Shown here: in pieces, positions 1 through 9,069 of the stretch
Position numbering within the stretch: the stretch's first letter is position 1
Layout of the letters: every line of letters begins with the position of its first letter
NCBI RefSeq assembly: GCF_000196615.1
Contig: NC_014306.1
Span: 3,348,001 to 3,412,000 of the forward strand
DNA length: 64,000 nt
Source: Erwinia billingiae Eb661
Lineage (GTDB): Bacteria > Pseudomonadota > Gammaproteobacteria > Enterobacterales > Enterobacteriaceae
Direction: 5' to 3'
Notes under the pieces: generated by a model
Databases searched by the model: none
What the model was told of the DNA's origin: nothing
What the model saw: the letters and a program-made list of their open reading frames with translations, nothing else
Position numbers and translations under genes: made by a program

Positions 1-81
1 AGTGGTTAATTATAAATATATAATCAATTTCTCTTTTAAGCCACCTTTCTCCATGCTGTCCGTATTGAAAAGGAGCTTGCC

Positions 82-1140
82 ATGACGACCCTGACGCTAC
101 ACCACCCAAAACTTCAGCCTGGCCGTTATGCGGCCGGATTACTGTTAGCCTTAATGCTGGCAACGGGCGCAACCTGGCTGGGAACGGTGCCTTCCGTTGC
201 CGCGCTCGGACTGGGTGCCCTGACGCTGGCTATTGTCGCCGGGATAGTCGCGGGCAACACCCTTTACCCGCGCCTCGCCGTCAGCTGCGATCCGGGCGTC
301 ATCCTCGCGAAACAGCAGCTGCTGCGATTAGGCATTATCCTTTATGGCTTCCGCCTGACGTTCCAGCAAATCGCCGATGTCGGTGTTAGCGGCGTGCTGA
401 TCGATGTGCTTACGCTGAGTTCGACCTTCTTTCTCGCCTGCTGGCTGGGACGCCGGGTGTTTGAATTAGATCGCGATACGGTGTGGTTGATTGGGGCCGG
501 CAGCAGCATCTGTGGCGCGGCGGCGATCCTGGCCACCGAACCGGTGATCAAAGCAGAAGCCTCTAAAGTGGCGGTGGCTATCGCGACCGTGGTGATTTTC
601 GGTACGCTGGCGATCTTTATCTACCCGCTGCTCTATCCCCTCGCGGCATCGCTGTTCACCAGCATTACGCCAGCCAGCTGGGGCGTGTTTACCGGCTCAA
701 CCATGCATGAAGTCGCGCAGGTGGTGGCGGCCGGACATGCGGTCAGCCCGGAAACGGAAAATACCGCGGTGATCGCGAAAATGCTGCGAGTGATGATGCT
801 GGCGCCCTTCCTGCTGTTACTGAGCGCCAGAATGCGTCGCTCCGCTCCCGGTGGGAACAGCACCCTAAGCCCGTTACGCTTCCCCTGGTTTGCGCTGGTG
901 TTTATCGCCGTGGCGATGTTCAACTCGCTGCACCTGCTGCCTCAGCCGGTGGTAAACACCCTGAACCAGATTGATAATATTGTGCTGGCAACCGCCATGG
1001 CCGCACTGGGCCTGACCACCCGACTCAGCTCGCTGAAAAAGGCCGGACTGAAGCCGCTGCTGTTAGGGCTGGTGTTGTTTATCTGGCTGATGGTCGGCGG
1101 TGGCGCGATTAACCTGCTGATCCCGCATTTGTTGTCATAA
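82..1140 (+). CDS. yeiH: YeiH family putative sulfate exporter, membrane protein
   Basis: This 352-residue inner-membrane protein belongs to the UPF0324/YeiH family, annotated as putative sulfate exporters; the substrate is not firmly established. The chain is almost entirely hydrophobic segments, around ten predicted helices. Family-typical stretches are visible, such as LRLGIILYGFRLT near residue 85, GAGSSICGAAAI near 140 and STMHEVAQVVAAGHA near 210. Length matches E. coli YeiH (349). The ATG is preceded by AAAAGGAG at a normal distance. In E. coli the LysR-type regulator gene yeiE lies divergently upstream; here that position would fall outside the window. It is followed by nfo on the same strand, as in E. 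coli. Confidence 0.93.
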   Translation: MTTLTLHHPKLQPGRYAAGLLLALMLATGATWLGTVPSVAALGLGALTLAIVAGIVAGNTLYPRLAVSCDPGVILAKQQLLRLGIILYGFRLTFQQIADVGVSGVLIDVLTLSSTFFLACWLGRRVFELDRDTVWLIGAGSSICGAAAILATEPVIKAEASKVAVAIATVVIFGTLAIFIYPLLYPLAASLFTSITPASWGVFTGSTMHEVAQVVAAGHAVSPETENTAVIAKMLRVMMLAPFLLLLSARMRRSAPGGNSTLSPLRFPWFALVFIAVAMFNSLHLLPQPVVNTLNQIDNIVLATAMAALGLTTRLSSLKKAGLKPLLLGLVLFIWLMVGGGAINLLIPHLLS

Positions 1141-1209
1141 CTTCCCACCGTTTCCGGTTATCATTGCCCGCTCGCGTCCTTTGATGCAGCCCAATAACAG
1201 GAGAACGGC

Positions 1210-2061
1210 ATGAAATATATCGGTGCCCACGTCAGCGCGGCTGGCGGTGTGGATCAAGCGGTGCTGCGCGCACATGAACTCGAAGCCACTGCCTTTGCGC
1301 TGTTTACCAAAAATCAGCGCCAGTGGCGGGCAGCCCCGCTGACTGATGAGGTTATTTCCGCCTTCCGTGCGGCCTGCGAGAAGTATAATTACACTTCCGC
1401 GCAGATCCTGCCGCACGACAGCTACCTGATTAACCTGGGTCACCCGGTGACCGAAGCGCTGGAGAAATCCCGCGACGCTTTCCTCGACGAACTGCAACGC
1501 TGCGAGCAGCTTGGCCTGTCGCTGCTGAACTTCCATCCCGGCAGCCACCTGCATCAGATCGAAGAGGATGACTGCCTGAAGCGCATCGCCGAGTCGATCA
1601 ATATTGCGCTTGATAAAACTCAGGGCGTGACGGCGGTGATCGAAAATACCGCCGGCCAGGGCAGCAACCTCGGCTTCCGCTTTGAACATCTGGCTGCGAT
1701 CATTGATGGCGTGGAAGACAAGTCCCGCGTCGGCGTCTGCATTGATACCTGCCACGCCTTTGCCGGTGGTTACGATCTGCGTACCGAAGAAGAGTGCATC
1801 AATACCTTCGCCGAATTTGAACGTATCGTCGGTTTCCAGTATCTGCGTGGCATGCACCTGAATGACGCGAAAAGCGCCTTCGCCAGCCGCGTTGACCGCC
1901 ATCACAGCCTCGGTGAAGGCAACATCGGCAAAACGGTGTTTAGCTGGATGATGAAAGATGCGCGTTTTGACGGTATCCCGATGATTCTGGAAACCGTAAA
2001 CCCGGATATCTGGAAGGATGAGATTGCCTGGCTGAAGTCAGAGCAGCGTTCCGCCGGGTAG
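1210..2061 (+). CDS. nfo: Endonuclease IV
   Basis: Endonuclease IV is a cytoplasmic base-excision-repair enzyme that incises DNA 5' of abasic sites and removes blocked 3' ends. The 283-residue protein (E. coli 285) shows the TIM-barrel zinc-enzyme signatures: HVSAAGG at the N terminus, NFHPGSHL, a Glu in [28 protein letters not shown], the DRHHSLGEG loop and ILETVNPD near the end. These supply the His, Asp and Glu ligands of the trinuclear zinc centre. The ATG at 1210 follows AACAGGAGAACGGC, a good ribosome site. The gene stands alone between yeiH and a terminator shared with the convergent fru operon. In E. coli it belongs to the SoxRS regulon; no soxbox was identified here. Confidence 0.97.
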   Translation: MKYIGAHVSAAGGVDQAVLRAHELEATAFALFTKNQRQWRAAPLTDEVISAFRAACEKYNYTSAQILPHDSYLINLGHPVTEALEKSRDAFLDELQRCEQLGLSLLNFHPGSHLHQIEEDDCLKRIAESINIALDKTQGVTAVIENTAGQGSNLGFRFEHLAAIIDGVEDKSRVGVCIDTCHAFAGGYDLRTEEECINTFAEFERIVGFQYLRGMHLNDAKSAFASRVDRHHSLGEGNIGKTVFSWMMKDARFDGIPMILETVNPDIWKDEIAWLKSEQRSAG

Positions 2062-2073
2062 AAAAGGTGGATG

Positions 2074-2098
2074 TCACGGAGAAGCCGATTCTCCGTGA
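2074..2098. repeat. Perfect inverted repeat downstream of nfo
   Basis: Two 10-base arms (TCACGGAGAA and TTCTCCGTGA) flank a 5-base loop. The repeat lies just after the nfo stop codon and just before the main terminator. It could slow 3' exonuclease decay of nfo mRNA; no T tract follows it. Confidence 0.6.
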
Positions 2099-2107
2099 GC
2101 CAGAAAT

Positions 2108-2136
2108 AAAAAAGCGCGGTCGCCCGCGCTTTTTTA
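2108..2136. terminator. Bidirectional intrinsic terminator between nfo and fruA
   Basis: The stem AGCGCGG/CCGCGCT with loop TCGC is flanked by an A run on the left and a T run on the right, so it can end transcription from both converging genes. It lies about 50 bases after nfo and 20 bases beyond the fruA stop codon. Confidence 0.88.
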
Positions 2137-2154
2137 TTGCCTGTGGTTGAGTAA

Positions 2155-3849
2155 TCAGGCTTTCGCTAATTCTGCCTCAGGGCGTTTCAACACCGCGTAA
2201 GACAGGCCAGCAACTGCCGTACCGATAATAATGGCCATCAGGTAACCGATCACCGGGGTAATCGCCCCTGGGATCAACAGGACGAACAATCCACCGTGCG
2301 GCGCCATCAGTTTGGCACCCACCGCCATGGAGATTGCGCCGGTCAGCGCACCACCAATGATACAACATGGCAGAACGCGCATCGGGTCACGGGCCGCGAA
2401 CGGGATAGCGCCTTCAGAGATAAAGCACAGTCCCAGAACCAGCGCAGCCTTGCCGCCTTCCTGCTGACCTTTGTTGAACTTACGACGGGCCACCAGCGTT
2501 GCCAGCCCCATCGCCAGCGGTGGCACCATACCGGCCGCCATGATGGCTGCCATGGGTGCGTAGGTCTGCGAACTCAGTAAGCCAACACCAAAGGCATACG
2601 CCACTTTGTTCACCGGACCGCCCATGTCGGTACACATCATGCCGCCGAGGATTGCGCCCAGCAGGATGGCGTTCGCCGTCCCCATGTTCGCCAGCCAGTG
2701 AGTCAGGCCTTCCATGATTTTCGCCACCGGCGTACCCACCACGTAGATCATCAGCAGACCGGTGATCAGGCTGGCAACCAGCGGGATAATCAGGATCGGT
2801 TTCAATGCTTCCATACTTTGCGGAAGTTTGAGTTTGCTACTGATAAATTTCGCGGCGTAACCGGCAATGAAACCGGCGATGATCCCGCCGAGGAAACCGG
2901 CGTTGATGCTGGTGGCCAACATACCGCCGATCAGACCCGGCGTCAGGCCCGGACGGTCAGCAATCGAGAAGGCGATAAACCCGGCCAGCACCGGCACCAT
3001 CAGCGCGAAGGCGCTACCGCCACCGATCTGCATCAGTGCGGCGGCCAGCGTGCCCTGCTCTTTAAAGGCAGTGATACCAAAGGCGAAGGACAGGGCGATA
3101 CTCAGACCACCCGCAACCACCATTGGCAGCATATAGGATACGCCGGTCAACAGGTGACGGTAGGCACCCGCGCCCTCTTTCTTATCGTCAGAGGAAGAAG
3201 ACTGCGCGCCGCCTTTCGGTTGATACGGTTTCGCTTCCGCGACGGCCTTATCCAGTTCCTGCGCGGTTTTCTTCAGCGCCAGACCGGTTGAGGTGCGGTA
3301 CATCGGCTTACCGGCAAACTTCGCCAGGTCCACTTCGATGTCTGCCGCCACAATCACCAGATCGGCTTCTGCCACTTCTTCCGGTGTGATGGCGTTGCCA
3401 GCACCGACCGAACCCCGGGTTTCCACCTTCACCCACCAGCCGCGTTTTTTCGCTTCGGTATCGATGGCTTCAGCAGCCATAAAGGTGTGCGCCACGCCGG
3501 TTGGGCAGGCAGTCACCGCAACAATACGTTTAGGTCCTTTGGTGGCGACCGCGCTGGCCGGCGTTGCCGCTACCGCTGGCGCATGCCAGGGTTTGGCGTC
3601 GGTCTGCGCTTTCGCCAGTACCGCTTCCGGCTGACGCAGCAGCTGTTCAATGTCGGCCAGATAGATGGCTTTGCCATCCAGCGAGGCGTCCGCAGGGATG
3701 TTTTTCCCGGCCACAATTACCTGGTCAGCGTCGGCCAGGTTGTCGGTCAGCGTCAGGCCTTTACTGGCCGCCGCAGCCGTGGTGATATTTTTTGCCAGAT
3801 AGCCCGTTGCCAGCCCCAGCGAAGAATCTATTATCAGCAGCGTTTTCAT
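2155..3849 (-). CDS. fruA: PTS fructose-specific EIIBC component
   Basis: FruA imports fructose across the inner membrane and phosphorylates it to fructose 1-phosphate. The 564-residue chain (E. coli 563) has a degenerate EIIB' domain (about 1-90), an Ala/Pro linker, a functional EIIB domain (about 106-205) with phospho-acceptor Cys115 in the motif TACPTGVAHTFMAAEAI, then a charged Ser/Asp/Lys linker. The EIIC membrane domain (about 228-560) carries the GG-rich segments MLPMVVAGGL and EGAIPFAARDP. It is the last gene of the minus-strand operon, 15 bases after fruK. Phosphate reaches it from FruB. An intrinsic terminator follows. Confidence 0.97.
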   Translation of the reverse strand: MKTLLIIDSSLGLATGYLAKNITTAAAASKGLTLTDNLADADQVIVAGKNIPADASLDGKAIYLADIEQLLRQPEAVLAKAQTDAKPWHAPAVAATPASAVATKGPKRIVAVTACPTGVAHTFMAAEAIDTEAKKRGWWVKVETRGSVGAGNAITPEEVAEADLVIVAADIEVDLAKFAGKPMYRTSTGLALKKTAQELDKAVAEAKPYQPKGGAQSSSSDDKKEGAGAYRHLLTGVSYMLPMVVAGGLSIALSFAFGITAFKEQGTLAAALMQIGGGSAFALMVPVLAGFIAFSIADRPGLTPGLIGGMLATSINAGFLGGIIAGFIAGYAAKFISSKLKLPQSMEALKPILIIPLVASLITGLLMIYVVGTPVAKIMEGLTHWLANMGTANAILLGAILGGMMCTDMGGPVNKVAYAFGVGLLSSQTYAPMAAIMAAGMVPPLAMGLATLVARRKFNKGQQEGGKAALVLGLCFISEGAIPFAARDPMRVLPCCIIGGALTGAISMAVGAKLMAPHGGLFVLLIPGAITPVIGYLMAIIIGTAVAGLSYAVLKRPEAELAKA

Positions 3850-3864
3850 TATGCTCTCCTGCTG

Positions 3865-4803
3865 TCAGTTAAATGGTTGTAGGTCGACACGCGCCATCAT
3901 CGCGGCCAACTGGGTACGGTCTTTAACGCCCACGTTGCTCTGGCTGACGGCCATGGCCGCCACTGCCGTTGCCAGACGCAGCGTGTGCTCGCTGGATTCG
4001 CGCATTAACAGGCCGTAAATCAGCCCGCCAACCATCGAATCCCCGGCACCTACTGTGCTGACGACTTCACAAGCCGGTGGTTTGGCGATCCATTCGCCTG
4101 AAGCATTGACCCACAGCGCGCCTTCAGCGCCCAGTGAGATCACCACGTGGGCAATACCCTGCTCGCGCAAGGCATGCGCCGCTTCAATCACGTCCTGCAA
4201 ATCTGGCAGTTTACGTCCGGCCCAGATTTCCAGTTCGCGGCGGTTCGGTTTCACCAGCCATGGCGCAGCCTTCAGTCCGGCTACCAGCGCTTCACGGCTG
4301 CTGTCAAAGATGATGCACGGGCAGTGAGTGCGCAGCGCAGTCATCCACTCGGTAAAGGCATCCGGATCCACGCCCGCCGGCAGACTGCCGCTGACGCAAA
4401 CCATATCGAACTGGCCCAGCCAGGTCAGAGAGTCGGTAGTGAAACGCTCCCAGTCCTGCGGCGTGACTTCAAAACCGGAGAAGTTCAGGTCCGTCACGTC
4501 GCCATCTTTTTCCGTCAGCTTGACGTTGATGCGCGTGCGGCCTTCAACCACCTGGAACCGGTTAGCAATGCCCAGCTCGCTGAACAGGTGCTGGAAGCCA
4601 TCCTGATTCTCTTTGCCGAGGAAGCCGCCGACGGTGACATCAATGCCGAGGTCCTTCAGCACCTTGGCGACGTTGATGCCTTTACCGGCAGCGTGCAGGC
4701 CGGTGGTTTTCACCAGGTTGACTTCGCCCCGCTCAACTTCCGGGGTGTAACCCACCAGATCATAAGCCGGGTTCAGGGTAATGGTTGCAACGCGTCTGCT
4801 CAT
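3865..4803 (-). CDS. fruK: 1-phosphofructokinase
   Basis: FruK converts fructose 1-phosphate and ATP to fructose 1,6-bisphosphate, the step after FruA uptake. The 312-residue protein (E. coli 312) is a PfkB/ribokinase-type sugar kinase. The N terminus has [10 protein letters not shown]; the [14 protein letters not shown] motif (about 40-53) forms part of the substrate site; VKPNRRELE lies in the middle; and the C-terminal [10 protein letters not shown] contains the catalytic Asp and anion hole. Its start codon overlaps the fruB stop by four bases, so the two are probably translationally coupled. Fructose 1-phosphate, its substrate, is also a known inducer that inactivates Cra. Confidence 0.97.
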   Translation of the reverse strand: MSRRVATITLNPAYDLVGYTPEVERGEVNLVKTTGLHAAGKGINVAKVLKDLGIDVTVGGFLGKENQDGFQHLFSELGIANRFQVVEGRTRINVKLTEKDGDVTDLNFSGFEVTPQDWERFTTDSLTWLGQFDMVCVSGSLPAGVDPDAFTEWMTALRTHCPCIIFDSSREALVAGLKAAPWLVKPNRRELEIWAGRKLPDLQDVIEAAHALREQGIAHVVISLGAEGALWVNASGEWIAKPPACEVVSTVGAGDSMVGGLIYGLLMRESSEHTLRLATAVAAMAVSQSNVGVKDRTQLAAMMARVDLQPFN

Positions 4804-5933
4804 GATGCGCCCTCGCCCAGACCCGCTGAGATCGCCTCACCGATGGCGGTCAGGCAGGCTTGTGCATCTTCGCCACTGGCGGTGAAGCGCAGGCGGTGGC
4901 CTTTCTTCACGCCCAGCGCAACCACTTTCATCAGGCTGCGTCCGTTAGCCGGTTTGCCGCTGCCGTCGAGATTGGTGACGGTAACATCACAATTGAACTG
5001 TTTGATGACGGTGACCAGCGCGGTACCCGGACGGGCATGCAGACCATGCTCGTTGCGAATAGTGAACTCTTCGGTCAGCACGTCGGCCTGCTCGGAGACG
5101 TCGCTGGTCAGCAAGGCCAGAATGCCCGCCGCATCCGCACTCAACAGGCGATCGGCTTTCTGCTGGATCAGCAGGTCGCTGAGGTAATTCAGCACGCTCA
5201 TTGGTTTATCGTCCGCCACCGCTACGGTCAGCAGCAGCGCGGCTTTCTCGCCATCAACATCAAAGGCATTCGCCACGCGGCTCACCGCCACTGCGCTACC
5301 CAGGTTGCCTTCGGTGCTGTCGCTGAGCCAGATGCCCTGTCCCAGATTCAGCGGCTTGCCAGAAATGACGCTGCTGACAAAGCTGGCATCAACCGCGCCA
5401 GCCTGCTGCAGACGACCGGCGTTCAGCGCCTGTAACGTCATTAAGTCGCTGGCCGCCACGTCGGTCGCAATCAATGAGGTGTCGAATTTAAATTCGGTAC
5501 CCTGCTTTTCGCCCATTAACAGGGCACGCAGCGTTTCCGCAGAGTCGGTGGTTTTCAGCTCTTCAGCCACGCTGTCGTCACTGAGAACGTGCGTCAGCTG
5601 GCGAAGAAGCGCCAGGTGTTCATCAGATTTGGCGGCAATACCAATCACCACATACGCGGTCTGATCGTCACCCCAGGCAATCCCCTGTGGGAACTGGAAT
5701 ACCTGCACACCCGTTTGCAGCACCAGATCACGCGTGTCGGTGGTGCCGTGTGGGATAGCGATTCCGTTACCGAGGTAAGTGGAGGTCTGCTGCTCGCGGG
5801 CAAGCATCCCGTTGATGTACCCTTCCGCCACATTACCGGCTGAAGTCAGTGCAGCGGCAACCTGGTGGATGGCCTCTTCTTTATTACCGGCGGTGGCACC
5901 GGGATGAATGGCGTTCAATGCTAGCTGGAACAT
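4800..5933 (-). CDS. fruB: Fused PTS fructose EIIA/HPr protein (FPr, DTP)
   Basis: FruB carries phosphate from enzyme I to FruA. The 377-residue protein (E. coli 376) starts with an EIIA(Fru) domain (about 1-145) with phospho-His62 in [11 protein letters not shown] central M domain follows (about 155-285), then a C-terminal HPr-like domain (about 287-377) with phospho-His299 in [11 protein letters not shown]. The ATG at 5933 follows AGAGAGGAGAACT. As first gene of fruBKA it lies directly behind two Cra operators, which fits repression by Cra released by fructose 1-phosphate. Confidence 0.97.
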   Translation of the reverse strand: MFQLALNAIHPGATAGNKEEAIHQVAAALTSAGNVAEGYINGMLAREQQTSTYLGNGIAIPHGTTDTRDLVLQTGVQVFQFPQGIAWGDDQTAYVVIGIAAKSDEHLALLRQLTHVLSDDSVAEELKTTDSAETLRALLMGEKQGTEFKFDTSLIATDVAASDLMTLQALNAGRLQQAGAVDASFVSSVISGKPLNLGQGIWLSDSTEGNLGSAVAVSRVANAFDVDGEKAALLLTVAVADDKPMSVLNYLSDLLIQQKADRLLSADAAGILALLTSDVSEQADVLTEEFTIRNEHGLHARPGTALVTVIKQFNCDVTVTNLDGSGKPANGRSLMKVVALGVKKGHRLRFTASGEDAQACLTAIGEAISAGLGEGAS

Positions 5934-5954
5934 AGTTCTCCTCTCTGCTGAATT

Positions 5955-5966
5955 TGAATCGTTTCA
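5955..5966. promoter_or_regulatory. Cra (FruR) operator, fruB-proximal
   Basis: TGAATCGTTTCA fits the Cra consensus core TGAAWCSNTTCA. It is 22-33 bases upstream of the fruB start, a position from which bound Cra would block transcription. E. coli fruBKA also has paired Cra sites. Confidence 0.85.
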
Positions 5967-6021
5967 GCTAATTTGAGAAAAAAAGCGCTGTCTGTGGAGT
6001 AACAAGCTGAACAGGCAACGC

Positions 6022-6033
6022 TGAAACGTTTCA
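6022..6033. promoter_or_regulatory. Cra (FruR) operator, fruB-distal
   Basis: TGAAACGTTTCA is a perfect palindrome and the ideal Cra core. It lies 89-100 bases upstream of fruB and 67 bases from the proximal operator, consistent with tandem repression of fruBKA. Confidence 0.88.
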
Positions 6034-6344
6034 ATGAGTTTGGTCCCGATCCTCAATGGGTTGCAAGTTTTACCGCTAACGGCGTAGCATATTTTTGATG
6101 CTACGCACACTTTGCTGACCTTTTCAGGAAAATCCAGGCGGTTGCCGTTGCGTTTGCTGACGGCTGCTGAAATCGCCGTTTGCCTTAAGGAACTGAATTC
6201 AAACGGGAGGGTCTGCCAGGGACGCGTTTGGTGCAGAAAATGCGATTTTTGTCTGTGCTTTATTGGAACAAATGAAACGGCTTTTTAATTGCCTGTGCTG
6301 GGCGTAGAATTCAGCCGTTTTCCTTAAGATGAACAGGGTTTTTC

Positions 6345-7568
6345 ATGCAAAATCCGCCGGTAAGAGTCCGCATTCTGCCCGATTCTCAGTCACTTGCCTT
6401 CCTTGTTGTTGCCTTTATTACCGGCCTGGCGAGCGCGCTGCAAACCCCGACGCTCAGCCTGTTCCTGTCTGGTGAAGTCCACGTGCGGCCGTTTATGGTG
6501 GGGCTGTTTTTCACCGTCAACGCCATCGCCGGGATCTTCGTCAGCCAGCTAATAGCGCGCTACTCCGATCGTCAGGGCGACCGCAAAAGCCTGATCCTGA
6601 TCTGCTGTCTGGTCGGTGCCTTCGCCTCGCTGTTATTCGCCTGGAACCGCAACTACTTTATCCTGCTGCTGATTGGCGTGGTGCTGTCCGCCTTCGGCAG
6701 CACGGCCACGCCTCAGATGTTCGCGCTGGCACGTGAGCACAGCGATAAATTGGGCCGCAGCAGCACCATGTTTACCTCGGTGATGCGCACCCAAATTTCG
6801 CTGGCCTGGGCGATTGGCCCTCCGCTGGCCTTTATGCTGGCGCTGGGTTACGGCTTTAAGAACATGTATTTGTGCGCCGCCCTGGCCTTTATCCTGTGCG
6901 CGGTGATTGTGCGGGTAAAGCTGCCTTCGATGCGCAAAACCCGGCCGATCACCGCCACACGGTTACAGGCTCCCCGGGAAAATCGCCGTGACAGTTTGCT
7001 GCTGTTCGCCGGGTGCACCTTAATGTGGGCGTGCAACGGGCTTTACCTGATTGCCATGCCGCTGTACGTGGTCGGCACGCTGCATCTGTCTGAGAAACTG
7101 GCGGGGATGCTGATGGGCCTGGCAGCAGGCCTGGAAATTCCCATTATGCTGCTGGCGGGTTATTACGCTAAACGTTTTGGTAAGCGCCTGATGATGCGCA
7201 TTGCGGCCCTGTCTGGGCTGCTGTTCTATTGCACCACGCTGCTGTTTACCAGCGAGATCCCGCTGCTGTTAAGCCAGATGCTCAACGCCGCCTTTATCGG
7301 CATTATGGCCGGGATCGGCATGATCTACTTTCAGGATTTGATGCCCGGACAGGCTGGCGCGGCAACCACGCTGTTCAGCAACTCCACCCGTATGGGCTGG
7401 ATTATTGGCGGATCGCTGGCGGGTATCGTGGCCGAAATATGGGGATATGCTGCGGTGTTCTGGTTTGCGGTAGCGATGATGGTGCTGGCCACCGGCTGCA
7501 TCTGGCGGCTGAAAGAGGTGCAGTCCGCGCAACCTCAGCGGGATCCAGCAGAAGCGACGCGGCCTTAA
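6345..7568 (+). CDS. setB: Sugar efflux transporter SetB (MFS)
   Basis: SetB is an inner-membrane major-facilitator exporter. The Set family pumps out sugars such as lactose, glucose and glycosides, probably relieving sugar-phosphate stress. The 407-residue protein (E. coli 393) shows two six-helix halves. Close matches to E. coli SetB are visible, including [18 protein letters not shown] near residue 25, [10 protein letters not shown] after helix 2, [14 protein letters not shown] near 125 and [18 protein letters not shown] near 325. The C terminus extends about 15 residues beyond E. coli SetB. Its stop codon interlocks with that of yeiW on the other strand. Placement beside fruBKA matches E. 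coli. Confidence 0.94.
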   Translation: MQNPPVRVRILPDSQSLAFLVVAFITGLASALQTPTLSLFLSGEVHVRPFMVGLFFTVNAIAGIFVSQLIARYSDRQGDRKSLILICCLVGAFASLLFAWNRNYFILLLIGVVLSAFGSTATPQMFALAREHSDKLGRSSTMFTSVMRTQISLAWAIGPPLAFMLALGYGFKNMYLCAALAFILCAVIVRVKLPSMRKTRPITATRLQAPRENRRDSLLLFAGCTLMWACNGLYLIAMPLYVVGTLHLSEKLAGMLMGLAAGLEIPIMLLAGYYAKRFGKRLMMRIAALSGLLFYCTTLLFTSEIPLLLSQMLNAAFIGIMAGIGMIYFQDLMPGQAGAATTLFSNSTRMGWIIGGSLAGIVAEIWGYAAVFWFAVAMMVLATGCIWRLKEVQSAQPQRDPAEATRP

Positions 7569-7819
7569 GGTGCCGTCTGGCGCTCAAGGTCCAACAGATA
7601 GACCATCGCTTCCTGATGGCTGGTTTTACACATCTCCCGCGAGGGCTTTAATCCGGCGCAAACCGCTGGCCGTAACGGAGAGTTAAAAATCTTGCAGCGG
7701 GACTGTTCGTCCAGCTCAATGCAGCGGGTATTCGCCGGTTTGCCGTTCGGCATCCCCGGCAAAGGCGATGAAATTGAAGGCGCGGTACAACAGGCCCCAC
7801 AGGCAGCACGGCACTCCAT
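7565..7819 (-). CDS. yeiW: YeiW, cysteine-cluster (YkgJ/UPF0153-type) small protein
   Basis: This 84-residue protein matches the length and sequence pattern of E. coli YeiW. Six cysteines are clustered as [21 protein letters not shown] and VCAG, with a later Cys in MCKTS, a layout typical of YkgJ-type proteins thought to bind a metal or Fe-S centre. Its function is unknown. A purine-rich ribosome site (GAGGGGAA) precedes the ATG. It converges on setB, the two stop codons sharing bases 7566-7567. Confidence 0.9.
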   Translation of the reverse strand: MECRAACGACCTAPSISSPLPGMPNGKPANTRCIELDEQSRCKIFNSPLRPAVCAGLKPSREMCKTSHQEAMVYLLDLERQTAP

Positions 7820-8015
7820 TTCATATTCCCCTCAGCAATAAAGCGCGACAATAGCAGGCGGCGGTCAGGAAGGCTATTCTTTAGTGAAAGCCTGTGATGG
7901 CGCAAAGATCCGCGCTTTTTCTCCTGCATAAATCAGCTATGCACTTGCCTGAATTCTCAAGCCGGAGTAATTTGACGCGAGAATTTTTCACGGCCCTGTT
8001 ATCGAGATAAAACCC

Positions 8016-8588
8016 ATGCCAAGAGCAAATGAAATTAAAAAAGGGATGGCGGTCAGCCACAACGGCAAACTGCTGTTAGTAAAAGATATTGATGTGCAGA
8101 GCCCAAGCGCCCGCGGTGCTTCTACCCTGTATAAAATGCGTTTTACCGATATCCGTACCGGGCTGAAGGTAGAAGAGCGTTTTAAGGGCGATGAGATCAT
8201 CGACACCATCTCCTTGAGCCGCCGCCAGGTCACCTTCTCTTATATAGACGGTGATGAGTACGTGTTTATGGATGATGAAGACTACACCCCGTACCTGTTT
8301 AAGTCGGAGCAGATCGAAGAAGAACTGCTGTTCCTGCCAGAAGGCGGCATTCCGGGCATTCAGGTATTAACCATGGATGGCCAGATTCTGGCGCTGGAAC
8401 TGCCACAGACGGTGGATATGGAAATCGTCGAAACCACGCCGGGGATTAAAGGGGCGTCTGCCAGTGCGCGGACCAAACCTGCGACCATGAGCACCGGGCT
8501 GGTGGTTCAGGTGCCAGAATACCTGAGCAATGGCGATAAAATTCGCATTCATATCGCTGAGCGTCGCTACATGAGCCGCGCAGACTAA
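8016..8588 (+). CDS. efpL: EF-P-like translation factor EfpL (YeiP)
   Basis: EfpL is a paralogue of elongation factor P that helps ribosomes through difficult nascent motifs such as polyproline. The 190-residue protein has the three beta-barrel domains of the family: an N-terminal KOW-like domain (1-64), a middle OB domain (65-125) and a C-terminal OB domain (127-190). The tip loop reads SPSARGAST and carries Arg33 where EF-P has its modified Lys, the hallmark of the YeiP branch. Length is identical to E. coli YeiP. The gene is transcribed alone, divergent from yeiW, and is followed by a GC-rich hairpin. Confidence 0.96.
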   Translation: MPRANEIKKGMAVSHNGKLLLVKDIDVQSPSARGASTLYKMRFTDIRTGLKVEERFKGDEIIDTISLSRRQVTFSYIDGDEYVFMDDEDYTPYLFKSEQIEEELLFLPEGGIPGIQVLTMDGQILALELPQTVDMEIVETTPGIKGASASARTKPATMSTGLVVQVPEYLSNGDKIRIHIAERRYMSRAD

Positions 8589-8598
8589 CGATGTTAAC

Positions 8599-8621
8599 CG
8601 GCGATGCGCAGCGCATCGCCG
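8599..8621. terminator. Hairpin after efpL
   Basis: CGGCGATGCG and CGCATCGCCG form a 10-bp stem around loop CAG, ten bases after the efpL stop. The following TAATTGTTATATT is AT-rich without a pure T run. It probably serves efpL and separates it from the convergent gene at 8643. Confidence 0.6.
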
Positions 8622-8642
8622 TAATTGTTATATTATAACAAA

Positions 8643-8954
8643 TCAATTATAGTTGACGGTGAGTTCGCCAAACTTATGTGCCGGATCCAACCAGCGAAAA
8701 TCCGATCGTCCCACCCCTTTCGGCAACGCCTGATTTGCCATCAATGAAGAGGTCGTCAGTTGGTTTTTTCCCTGCCGGTAGCAGAGGCTTTGAACCTGAC
8801 TCTTCCGGACAGACATATCACAGCCAGACTCCACAATTGCGCCCTGGAATGTAATCACTCCTGAGGCGGTTCTCCCCGACGTCTCCTGTGCCAGAACATG
8901 ACTCGTCCATGAGGTCAAAAGCACCATCACCACAACCGATTTAATGCCGTTCAT
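8643..8954 (-). CDS. Short secreted protein resembling a truncated type 1 pilin
   Basis: The gene encodes 103 residues with a clear signal peptide (about residues 1-22, MNGIKSVVVM start, cleavage near HVLA/QET). The mature part begins GVITFQGAIVESGCDM, which resembles the first strand and first cysteine of FimA-type pilins. It has a second Cys at 58 and ends GELTVNYN, like a pilin C-terminal strand with a penultimate Tyr. Normal pilins are about 170-180 residues, so this is a mini-pilin or a decayed one; the frame is nevertheless open and intact. No usher, chaperone or other fimbrial gene is nearby. The function is unknown and the family assignment rests on motif resemblance only. Confidence 0.7.
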   Translation of the reverse strand: MNGIKSVVVMVLLTSWTSHVLAQETSGRTASGVITFQGAIVESGCDMSVRKSQVQSLCYRQGKNQLTTSSLMANQALPKGVGRSDFRWLDPAHKFGELTVNYN

Positions 8955-9069
8955 AGAAACCTCATACTGTTGTTCTACGCCTGTTGAGCGTAGCTGGGCG
9001 TTGAGATAAACAGATCGGCACTATTGGCGAAAACTTAAATTTTTTAGTCTTAAATGTCTGGAGTGAGAG

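Larger units (their letters stand above)
5934..6344. promoter_or_regulatory. Divergent fruB-setB intergenic region
   Basis: The 411-base region holds the two Cra operators and the fruB ribosome site on its left. In the middle is a perfect 9-bp inverted repeat (6082-6090 with 6098-6106, loop ATTTTTG) with no T tract after it. The right part should contain the setB promoter, but no clear -35/-10 pair was found. No small ORF with a convincing ribosome site was seen. Confidence 0.6.

Noticed and set aside
4147..5187. 346-codon plus-strand frame across fruK and fruB
   Set aside because: It lies opposite two well-recognised genes and its translation resembles no protein family; it is a shadow frame.
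6270..6283. AATGAAACGGCTTTT as a third Cra site before setB
   Set aside because: The left half fits Cra, but the right half does not, and the flanking bases miss the consensus.
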